Of a stretch of DNA of 64,000 bases, positions 55,399 to 64,000 are shown one piece after another. The notes under the pieces were generated by a model, which saw nothing but the letters and a program-made list of their open reading frames with translations, made no database searches and was not told where the DNA came from. The first letter of the stretch is position 1. Each line of letters starts with the position of its first letter. Position numbers and translations under genes: made by a program. The stretch spans positions 30,360,297 to 30,424,296 of the forward strand of contig OY294068.1 of the NCBI GenBank assembly GCA_958510875.1. The letters are read 5' to 3'. The DNA is from Endomychus coccineus (lineage: Eukaryota; Arthropoda; Insecta; Coleoptera; Endomychidae).

Positions 55399-56454
55399 CA
55401 GTGGCGGAACTTCAATTTTTTGGCCCCCCCGCAAAATATTATTCGGGCCCCTACTACAAAAGAAACACAAATTTTTATAGATATTTTTATTAAAAAATAA
55501 CAAAAAGGAACAAAATTGCATTATTAACAATTAAAAATTAACAAAAGAAAATGTATTTAAAATTTAAAATCCTTCCTCCTGGATTTCAAATTTGCAAAAT
55601 CTCTAATCACATCTTTTATTTCCATATTTGAATTAAAAAATAAAGCTGAAAATATAACTTACCTACTTTCACAGTTCACACTTAATATTTATTTAATATT
55701 TTGTAACGAATTCGAGTTGAATGCAAATTTCAAAGTTACCCACACATTCACAAGATATAGGTATCTTAAAATTAACAAACTTAAAATCTAATAGAAAAGT
55801 AGAAGAGGGTGGAGTTTACAAATTGGTAGGTTCTTATTGGTGACGGGAAGGAAGTGGTGGAAAACATGCATTACTGAGGAATGTGTAAGAAGAATGGTTC
55901 AAATACTTCAAATGGAAAAACCCGAATTGTCGATGCGCCAAGAAATGGTCATAAATAACATCTGGAGACATATCATAAATAACAAATATTCGGGTTTGTA
56001 TAGTTCTGAAAACATGAAACAAATGAATGTACCTACCGGAGGGGACGAGACGGTGACGAGATGGTTGTAAAATTGGGAAGTACATACATAATTAAATAAT
56101 ATAAAATAATATATAGTGGTGTTAATTAGCGACGTAACACTGTCACTGATCAACCTACCCAAACAATTTTCGACAAGTGCTCTGAAGAGTGTCAGAGAGG
56201 GGCCTTTTTCTCTGTTTTCAGGCAGCCGAGTCAGTGTGTCAAAACAAAGTAATGACAAACAGATGTGGGAGGTTGCAATACTTGCTAAGGGTTTTTAAAT
56301 GTTTTGTATTAGAATTGTTTGTTTTTTTTTGCGCTTGCTGGTAAAGTCGGTTATCAGTTTCGAGAATGTTTCACTCTTTTCATGATGCATTTGGGCCCCT
56401 ATAGCTCTGGGCCCCCCCAGTTGCGGGGTCCCGCGCATTGTAGTTCCGCCACTG
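55399..56454. mobile_element. Non-autonomous hAT element, 1,056 bp, perfect 8-bp TSD
   Basis: The ends CAGTGGCGGAACTTCAAT (55399) and CAGTGGCGGAACTACAAT (reverse complement from 56454) differ at one base of 18. Both are flanked by the identical TTTACAAG (55391-55398; 56455-56462). Runs of C/G (ggccccccc, gggcccccccag) lie just inside both ends. The interior has frames at 55834-56258 with no transposase motif. The closely matching ends suggest relatively recent movement. Confidence 0.92.
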
Positions 56455-56462
56455 TTTACAAG

Positions 56463-58290
56463 TCAACTGACAGTTGTCAGAGAACACGGTCGTATACGTG
56501 CCAGAGAACATCCCTCGCCACCCGTGACGTCTTTTGATACTACGCGACAGTCGACGCTTAGCGGTCCCACTTCTCACATAGGAAACAGCCCCGAGTTTCC
56601 AGACTTGTATGTACGACCGTGGTTAGCCCTGAAAGCGTTGCGAGGTTGCCGCAGACCAGAGAAAGGAAACAAAGCCGCAGACTGGCGGCTCTTGCTCGCT
56701 GAGTTGCATGTTGCATCTTCTATCTACCCTCATCTCGCAATCATGAACAAACTTGCCCACCAGTGTTTGTTGGCTAAGTTTGGGTATCGTCCACACACGC
56801 AAAACGGCCGGCGCGCTTTTCAAAAACTCAACTTTGTGATTGTTTCTCAACACGAATATTGAAGTAATTGTAATGATACTAGTCGATGTAGGACTGAGAT
56901 ATCATCATAATAATGGGATGTGATATAAACGACACATGAAGGAATGTTCTTTTGGTGGATTTACGTAAAATAACAGTTCAAATTTATCTTCATATGACTC
57001 AGCTCCGCGGGTTGGCCACCTAATTTATGTAGAATATACTATTCTTTTGGCGTTTTCAATTCACACTAGCACACTCTTAGGAGACGAGGTTATAATCATT
57101 GGTGGATTATCTTAGAAACAATTATATGCGTACAAGGTTTTCTTAAACTTCAATACGATTGATTTATTTTTAGTTTAGTAACTAATTTAAATACGAAAGA
57201 ATTCGTTGCCACATAGTTCGTCAATTGATGGCATAAATAATAACTCAACTAACAAAAAGGTACAGTAATATATAAACAGGAGGCGTAGAACATGTAGAGA
57301 ATTTGATCTACATTTAACTGAAATTAAATTCAACAAATGTGACAGACTGCAACATAATTAGTTGATTAATTACAAACTTCAAATCTAGTAAACTATGTAT
57401 TATGTGGAATTAATTCAGTGACTTAATGAATATCTACAATTTCGCTTGATATACGCAGTCATTAATTTGAAGAATAATATTCAAATGGAATGATGATGGG
57501 ATAATGGTCGTTAGATTAAAATAATGATTTCGATAAAGTCAATTAAAAGAATTACGTGGGTATAATTTGGAATGAGATGTGGGTGTAGTCTTTAGAATAA
57601 CGCCTACAACAACGTTAAATCATACACATTAAGCGAGTTATATTCTTAGACCAAATTTGAATCCCAATTATTTGTTTATTGCGTTTTTTATTACTTTGGG
57701 ACAACCATAAAATTAGGTTAAGAATTTACAACTTTTATACAACATGTCGATATAATGCGAGTTTTGTATTCTTAATTATTATTCTAAATGAAATGATGAA
57801 GTGCGAATTGTGACTAAACTCATGAGGGTCGTAAAAATATACATTTTGAATTTTATGATAATGTAGAGCTCGGAACGGTCTTTGCTCTTTTAGGATTAAC
57901 CTCACAGCTCACACGAAGGTAGGTATCATTCTGTGATGGTATATAGCAGCTAACTGTCAACCTTTATGCATTCCAAACGTTTTAAAATTATTATAGTTCT
58001 ATGCTGTGACCGCTTCCTAAAATTCTTCGAATCGTCTGGCAGTGACATTAGTACGTATTTATAAAATAGAGGATTTACCTTTACTTACAGAAATCAAAGC
58101 ATATTTACTGCACTTTTCATAAAAAAAGAAGGAAACTAGTTAGAGTTGGAGCAAAAAGGTGTTGCTCCTAATAAAAGGATTCACTTTTTTGGAATTCATA
58201 AACAGTATATATAGCATTTGCTTTAAAACTGACGAATTGGCTTCAGCGAATATGCATTTAGTCCAGAGAAGCTTCTGTAGCAAATATTAT
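56463..58290. other. Non-coding, GC-rich patch at 56470-56830
   Basis: The first 370 bp are GC-rich with open frames on both strands (56524-56862 plus, 56623-56853 minus), neither with a recognisable domain. Being open on both strands is expected from composition alone. The remainder is AT-rich and featureless. Confidence 0.4.
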
Positions 58291-59092
58291 TTAACGAAAT
58301 AATGAATAAAACTACTTTGTTTTACTATCATTGATATTTAATATAGTCGTCACTATAGTTTCAACACTAAACGTGTCATCTTCAGACGAAAAATGAATTT
58401 AACAAATATTATATTCACTATATATAGGTTAAACAATGATTTCAAATAAATTTTATGGCTATAGGAAATAGTTCTAGGAAAAACCAGAGAGGGGTAAGGT
58501 GATTAGGTAATTCCGTGAGGATATTAGTGCTGCAGGTATATTTACTAACAGACTTTAAATACTAAAATCAGGTTATTAATACATTGAAGAGATTACTGTA
58601 ATATAAATCTAGTTGATCGTTTAGGATCTTATTATCATACATCTTCATTCCTTTGAAAATTTCCATTGACTCTAATATATTTAGTTTTGAAGTTTTATCT
58701 TGACTATGTAAAATTTGGACATTATTCAAATTAGGAAAGGTATGGCCTGTTTCTAAAATATGATTCGCAAATGAAGAATCGGTTTTATTATTTTTAAAGG
58801 AACGAAAATGTTCTTTATATCTAACTGCTATGTTACGGCAAGATCTACCTATGTAAAAACTATCCCACTCTGAATAAGTTAGTTTATAAACTCCGGGTCT
58901 TTTAAATTTGTCAGTTTTATCTTTCGCATTGAACAGAATATGAGATAATTTGTTTGGGGGTTTGAAGCTGATGGTCAGGTTATGATGGGATAAGATGTTT
59001 GCAATTTTATCGCTTATAGGACCAAAATAAGTTAAAGAAACATATTTTAATGATTTATCTTTGTATTTTATAGAGGGATAAATGCTATTGTA
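58291..59092 (-). repeat. Inverted partial copy of PLE family D
   Basis: The reverse complement of the 3' half of the adjoining PLE, including its GIY-YIG region (58760-58900 minus) and 3' hairpin. It carries no MULE where the plus copy has one, which proves that the MULE arrived later and shows the empty target (aaaggaatgaagatgt, reverse complement at about 58636-58651). Confidence 0.85.
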
Positions 59093-60043
59093 TGGGTTCT
59101 GATTAAGTCCACTTCTCGCAGATATTTTTATGTCTCACATAGAAGACACTATAATGAGTTCTGCCATGACTAAAAAACATATTCAATTTTGGTACAGATA
59201 AGTAGACGATATTTTAGCCCTCTTCAAAGGTACACCTGGACAATTAGATGTTTTCTTATCATTCATCAATAATATTCATCCCAACATAAAATTCACATTA
59301 GAGACAGAAAAGGATCACAAAATAAATTTCTTAGACTTAACATTACCACATCATAATAATAGCATCTCATTCGACATTTACAGAAAACCTACTTTCACAG
59401 ATACAGTGATTTGTACACCTCTTCACATAGCCCCTATAGTCATAAACTAGCTGCTTTTCATTCAATGATACATAGAGCCTTTTCCCTTCCCTTATCTCAA
59501 GAAAATCTCAGTAAAGAACTAGATACAATTAAAATCATTGCTACAAATAACGGTTTCGGTCCTCAAGTAGTTTCTAAATTAATAAATAGAAAAAGACAAG
59601 AATTAATTTACAATAGCATTTATCCCTCTATAAAATACAAAGATAAATCATTAAAATATGTTTCTTTAACTTATTTTGGTCCTATAAGCGAAAAAATTGC
59701 AAACATCTTATTCCATCATAGCCTGACCATCAGCTTCAAGCCCCCAAACAAATTATCTCATATTCTGTTCAATGCGAAAGATAAAACTGGCAAATTTAAA
59801 AGACTAACTTGTTCAGAGTGTGATAGTTTTTACATAGGTAGATCTTGCCGTAACATAGCAGTTAGATATAAAGAACATTTTCGTTCCTTTAAAAATAATA
59901 AAACCGATTCTTCATTTGCAAATCATATTTCAGAAACAGGCCATATTTTTCCTGATTTGAATAATGTCCAAATTTTACATAGTCAAGATAAAACTTCAAA
60001 ACTAAATATATTAGAGTCAATGGAAATTTTCAAAGGAATGAAG

Positions 60044-62023
60044 GCGTACAGGTCAATTGCGCCCCTCAAAGATACCTGATAGTTTTATGGTAGCAATGTG
60101 CCCGATTAAGCAATAGGTCGATTGGGCCCCGAATTCAGTTTAGGTACCTGCTTAGGAACACCCACCCCTGTTTTGTCACCCTTTCATGATATTCAATAAT
60201 TATTCATTTGTCGGCTGTTTGTGCTTACGAACGTTTTAAATTTATAGTTTTACTTACATTAAAATGGAGTCAATGATCAGTGAACGTGGAAAAAAATACT
60301 TATCGTTGATAAGTATACTTTGCGAAAAAATATAGAAACGGCGTTAGGAGTTACCCATAGGTGTACGAAAAACGGCTGTCCGTCTTCGATTTCTGTCGAT
60401 AAGACAGAAGAAGTGCTTTTAAAGGGAAACGGGGAACATAATCATCCCATCAATGAAAAATTAGAAGTGAAGGCGAGTCAAGTTTTTTAATACATCTAGC
60501 TCTCTGGAAAACATCGATATCGATTTGTGGGCTCGCGCTGATAGAGATTTCTTTTGGGATTGCAGAAGCTTCAAAACTTACTTAAAAGAAAGGCAGTCGA
60601 AGATATTTGTCAACGCCCCTCAAAAATTATCAATAGTGGTATACGGTGTGCAGGAGATATAAATGCGACGGTGGCTGATATAAGCAATGTACGAAAAAGT
60701 ATATACAGATCAACAAGAAACATTTTGCCTTGTCTGCCTCGATCTGTAGAAGATGTTCACACCTCACTTATATCATAAAACTGTAGACCCAACAAAGGCG
60801 AGAACTTCTTACTGGTAAATTCTCTTAGCCAAAATATTATTATATTTTCTTGTGTATCAAACTTAAGTTACTTATGCTCGAGGCCGAAATTCTTTGTAGA
60901 TGGGACGTTCGAGTATTGTCCAAAGTTTTTAAAGCAATTGTTCACCATTCATACCATAGAAAATGGACACTACATACCACTAGTATTTATTTTACTTCTT
61001 AATAAACATACGGAAACTTATAATAAAGCTTATCAGTTATTAATTAATTATTCAAAATCTGTAAATTTAGAGTTGAATCCCAAAGAAATAGAGTGCGATT
61101 TTGAAAAAGCGATACACAGTAGTATCAGGCAAAATTGGCCTAATGTTACCATCATAGGCTGTAGGTTCCACTTAATCCAATCCTGGCTTAGGAAGATACA
61201 AAATCTAGGACTAGTTTCTGAATATCGGAGTTCAGAATCGCCAATAGGTAAATGGTTACGATGGACATTTGGGCTATTGTTTTTGGACCCCGCCCATGTA
61301 GGGAACGTGTTTGCCGAAGATTTGTATTCTATTATCCCTGAAAATGCCCGAGTTATCGAATATGCCGATTATCTTGTTGATAACTATATATCCGATGATT
61401 GTTCTTTTCAACCAGATATATGGGCATCTTGTGATAACTCCACTGAACGAACCACTAACGCTTGTGAGTCTTTTCATAGTCACTTAAATTCGAGCTTTTA
61501 TTTTTCACATCCCGACATATTTAGGTTCATAGCTGTTTTATCCGATATTCAGTTAAACTCCTATATCAAAATAAATAGCGTACATTTACCAGCGCCTTCT
61601 GGAAACAGTAAATATAAGAAGCGACAAGAATATGTTACTAATTTAATTAAAAATAATGAGCTAACTCCATTTGAGTTTGTAAAAAGTATTTCATACAAAT
61701 TTGTAAAATAGTAGTTAGGTACCTATAAGTAAAAATAACCTATTTTAGCTTAAGTTTGTTTTAGTAATTTGATAAATATTTTGTTAACACGGTTTTAAAT
61801 TTTTTACTAATTTAATAAATATATGTATAACATTTATCATTATGTTTCATTCCCAATTTTAAGCAAGATTTTTAAGTTATACTATTTTAATGAAGTGCCG
61901 TAAAACAGGTGGTTGGGGCTCAATCGTCCTGTATTGTAGGAAGGACCTGGGGCGCAATTGTCCCATATTACTTTATTACATGCACAATTTTTTCTGATCG
62001 CGGGGCTCAATCGTCCATTGCCC
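60044..62023 (+). mobile_element. Mutator-like element (MULE), 1,980 bp, 8-bp TSD
   Basis: Flanked by the identical 8-mer GAATGAAG (60036-60043; 62024-62031). The ends gcgtacaggtcaattgcgcc and, reverse-complemented, gggcaatggacgattgagcc match at 13 of the first 20 positions. The motif g(t/a)c(a/g)attg(c/a/g)gcccc occurs twice at the left (60052, 60118) and three times inverted at the right (about 61916, 61950, 62004). The 8-bp TSD, subterminal repeats and MULE transposase agree. The empty site is preserved in the neighbouring inverted PLE copy. Confidence 0.92.
60264..61711 (+). pseudogene. MULE transposase with FLYWCH finger
   Basis: A start at 60264 (MESMISERGKK) leads, after a one-base shift, into NIETALGVTHRCTKNGCPSS and NGEHNHPI, a FLYWCH zinc finger (C-x4-C...H-x-H). 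Past a short disrupted stretch (60490-60560) come LLKRKAVEDICQRPSKII and RKSIYRSTRNILPCLPRS. An in-frame TAA at 60777 precedes NKGENFLLVN and the DDE core: KFFVDGTFEYCPKFLKQLFTIH (first Asp), IECDFEKAIHSSI (second Asp), TIIGCRFHLIQSW (MULE C-x2-H box) and TTNACESFHSHLN (candidate catalytic Glu). The rest is open to a stop at 61711. Only a few lesions separate it from an intact gene, so it is fairly young. A fragment of a relative lies at 17070-17560. Confidence 0.9.
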
Positions 62024-62383
62024 GAATGAAGATGTATGATAATAAGATCCTAAACGATCAACTAGATTTATATTACAGTAATCTCTTCAATGTATTAATA
62101 ACCTGATTTTAGTATTTGAAGTCTGTTAGTAAATATACCCGCAGCACTAATATCCTCACGGAATTACCTAATCACCTTACCCCTCTCTGGTTTTTCCTAG
62201 AACTATTTCCTATAGCCATAAAATTTATTTGAATTCCTTCTTTAACCTATATATAGTAGATTTAATATTTGTTGAATTCATTTTTCGTCTGAAGATGACA
62301 CGTTTAGTGTTGAAACTATAGTAACGACTATATTAAATATCAGTGATAGTAAAACAAAGCAGTTTTATTTATTATTTCGTTAA

Positions 62384-63113
62384 AATGATAAACTATCACG
62401 AAGTAACGGCTTCCACAATTGAATTTTTGAAATATTATTTACTTATTATGTAGGGCGAAGGTATTAATAGTTGTGGCACACTTAGGTTTGTCAATTGTGA
62501 GTGCTGGTTTTGGTGGAAGTTGGGCTGTCACATCACGGTCAAACTGCAATGATGCTCCCACTTCCAAACCCCCTGCAAACAGAATCCTTGTAATCGAACA
62601 CCACATAATACATATTTCTTGGCTACTTTTAATTCCCTTACCTAGGATTTACGCGCGGTGGGGTTTTCATCCGCATGCAACGCTTCTTTCATTTTCGATT
62701 TCCATGATAGTGATGGTGGCATGAGTTTGTTAAATGTTTTCTTCTTGTCATTTTTCTTCTTCAGTCTTATTTTCATATTGTCTATCCTTTTATTTCATTC
62801 TTTCGGGGTCATGTCTTTTTCATACAGCTGCGACAACTTTCTCAATAGCCGTTTGCTTTTTCGAAATTGAGATTTTTGCAATATTTCCGGGTATCGTTTT
62901 ACCCTTTCTGCAATGAACTAACATTCAGATTGCTCTCGCCGGTGCCTTGTACTTCAGTACCGCGATTTCGGAGTGGTATCTCTTCGTAATGTTCCGTTCC
63001 ATTCGATAAGATAAATGTTACCCGTTTCGTTGCTTCCGTTTGGTGTAAGTCATAGAACAAATATTGCTCTAGTCTCATAGCATATGAATATATACATGGA
63101 TTATATTCACTGC
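62384..63113. other. Non-coding, no recognised feature
   Basis: Composition is mixed. The frame at 62473-62724 (plus) begins MAHLGLSIVSAGFGGSW but shows no known domain, and the T/C-rich stretch at 62740-62830 is low complexity. Not called as genes. Confidence 0.4.
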
Positions 63114-63168
63114 AGAAAGAAAGAGATAGAGAGAGAGACAGAGAGAGAAAGAGAGAGAGAGAGAAAAG
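63114..63168. repeat. GA-rich microsatellite
   Basis: gaaagaaagagatagagagagagacagagagag and onward: an imperfect (GA)n tract of about 55 bp. The minus frame that spans it encodes only a Leu/Ser-rich low-complexity run. Confidence 0.9.
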
Positions 63169-64000
63169 CGGATTGGCGAAGAGTAGAGCCTTTTCTTCTA
63201 CATTTGTGATATAATACGTTCCATGGAACGGTATTTTGGAGCGATATTTTCGTGGAACGGGAATGATTGGAACCCTTCCGTTTCCATTCTATCATCTCTA
63301 TCGGGTACACTAATAATTAACGTACTAGGATCTTCACCTCTGATACAGCTTGTTTGGCAGCAACGTACATACCTTATTCACGCGTGTCTACCTTCTCCTT
63401 CTTTTTGCGAGGATTTGCTTGCAAAGAAAAGAGAAAGATTATGAATACGAAATAAATCAATACCCTTTCCTCCTACCTTCTCCTTGAGAGCTCTACCTTT
63501 TCCTTTTACCTTTGAAGGAAATACTTCATGAAAGAATACAAGAAAACAATTGCAGCTGTACTTGTTTTACTTTTATACGTACAATGTATACGTAATTAGT
63601 GCTCTCATATTGAATCTGTTCAACCAAAAAATCACTTAGCGAATTAAACTAAATAGATCCTCCCACATTTTCAATTCTGATCGCATATAGAACCTCTTCG
63701 TTCCACATGTCTCATAATGGAGAATTATGTCAAAACTGCTCTTGGTTCTGGTTGGCTGTCAAGCACACTTACTAAGTCCCCTCCATGAGCGTAGCCAAGT
63801 AAGGGCAGGGGTGGTAATGGCGCCCTCATTAATGCCTGGTCAGAAAGCTTAATCAAAATGAAATAGAATGCTCATGAGACACAGAGCCGTAACTAGGTGG
63901 ATGGCGCCCGTGGCGAACATGTAGGTTTGCGCCCCCTAACAATAGTAAAACCTCATATAGCTAATATTATTCAGATCAAAAGTCATTTTTTTATACAAAT
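63169..64000. other. Non-coding, possible hAT ends near the right edge
   Basis: From about 63785 the text 'gagcgtagccaagtaagg' and from about 63883 'cagagccgtaactagg' are followed by ggcgccc-type phrases, as at hAT termini. The window ends before any partner terminus. A perfect 14-bp palindrome, cgttccatggaacg, lies at 63219-63232. Confidence 0.35.

Larger units (their letters stand above)
59093..62106 (+). pseudogene. PLE reverse transcriptase - GIY-YIG endonuclease
   Basis: Plus-strand frames read LSPLLADIFMSHIEDTIMSS, then FWYR-stop-VDDILALF. The latter is the RT catalytic Y-x-DD box, with the Tyr codon mutated to a stop (TAA). Next come INFLDLTL and DIYRKPTFTDT, a one-base shift at about 59410, then HKLAAFHSMIHRAFSLPLS and thumb/linker sequence. 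The GIY-YIG core CSECDSFYIGRSCRNIAVRYKEH (59815-59880) and SSFANHISETGH follow. Reading stops at 60043 at a MULE. After removal of the MULE and one 8-bp TSD it resumes in frame (FKGMK-MYDNKILNDQL) to a stop at about 62106. PLEs prime reverse transcription at a nick made by the GIY-YIG enzyme. The finger part of the RT is missing through 5' truncation. Confidence 0.88.
58291..62383 (+). mobile_element. Penelope-like element (family D) with inverted partial copy, split by a MULE
   Basis: A plus-strand copy (about 59093-62383) is preceded by an inverted copy of its own 3' half (58291 to about 59092). The reverse complement of 58291-59092 matches 59600-60043 joined to 62032-62383. Both outer ends read ttaacgaaataat. 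Such 5'-truncated copies joined to an inverted partial copy are known for PLEs. The hairpins lie at 58358-58385 (minus) and 62289-62316 (plus). A MULE at 60044-62023 interrupts the plus copy. Confidence 0.88.

Noticed and set aside
56524..56862. 112-codon plus frame in a GC-rich patch
   Set aside because: An equally open frame exists on the opposite strand and neither resembles a known protein; composition alone explains it.
62473..62724. 83-codon plus frame with a possible hydrophobic start
   Set aside because: No domain, no homologue recognised and no splice context. Cannot be supported from sequence alone.
63219..63232. Perfect palindrome cgttccatggaacg as an operator-like site
   Set aside because: A 14-bp palindrome is not remarkable in 64 kb and nothing nearby gives it a context.
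1..64000. Endogenous virus or LTR retrotransposon
   Set aside because: No gag, protease, integrase or paired LTRs were found; all RT sequences have LINE or Penelope-like motifs.

Overview
This window is transposon-dense eukaryotic DNA, almost certainly from an insect or another arthropod. It is AT-rich, its genes carry spliceosomal introns, and nothing in it looks bacterial (no operons, ribosome-binding sites or CRISPR arrays). Only two host loci are recognisable. One is a single internal exon of a Wnt ligand, best fitting the Wnt7 subfamily (called Wnt2 in Drosophila), at 23121-23347 (+). The other is C-terminal exons of a nose-resistant-to-fluoxetine (NRF-6) type membrane acyltransferase at about 14999-15559 (-). 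Both sit in long non-coding stretches broken up by repeats. I cannot name the species.

Layout. 0-6 kb: a pair of hAT-like termini around a GC-rich segment, then a decayed hAT transposase (-). 6-9.2 kb: the helicase-endonuclease tail of a Helentron, then a Jockey/I-type retrotransposon relic split by an inverted-repeat element. 10-12.2 kb: Penelope-like (PLE) debris and a reverse transcriptase-RNase H relic (-). 13.6-14.8 kb: a foldback element. 15-19.5 kb: NRF-6-like exons, a PLE palindrome and a MULE FLYWCH fragment. 19.6-22.2 kb: two LINE relics (-). 23-26 kb: the Wnt exon, then two PLE copies in divergent orientation. 27-30 kb: a PLE palindrome and an internally deleted Helentron. 31-35 kb: a hAT element with a perfect 8-bp target-site duplication (TSD), and a Tc1/mariner element with about 600-bp terminal inverted repeats (TIRs). 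36-39 kb: a LINE inserted in another LINE. 42-47.3 kb: another 8-bp-TSD hAT and a 3.4-kb pogo/jerky-type element that was itself invaded twice. 48-54 kb: LINE and hAT relics. 55-56.5 kb: a non-autonomous hAT with a perfect TSD. 58.3-62.4 kb: a PLE with an inverted partial copy, interrupted by a 1,980-bp MULE with an 8-bp TSD.

Two themes stand out. First, element boundaries can often be fixed to the base from TIR plus TSD, and nested insertions can be removed on paper to restore the reading frame (MULE in PLE, MITE in pogo, LINE in LINE), which gives an order of events. Second, a short hairpin motif of the form CTGA(A/T/G)GAT - stem - GAAA recurs at the ends of at least five apparently different PLE families. 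It resembles the hammerhead-ribozyme core known from PLE terminal repeats. No recognised transposase or reverse transcriptase here is intact; all carry stops, frameshifts, deletions or a lost catalytic residue.
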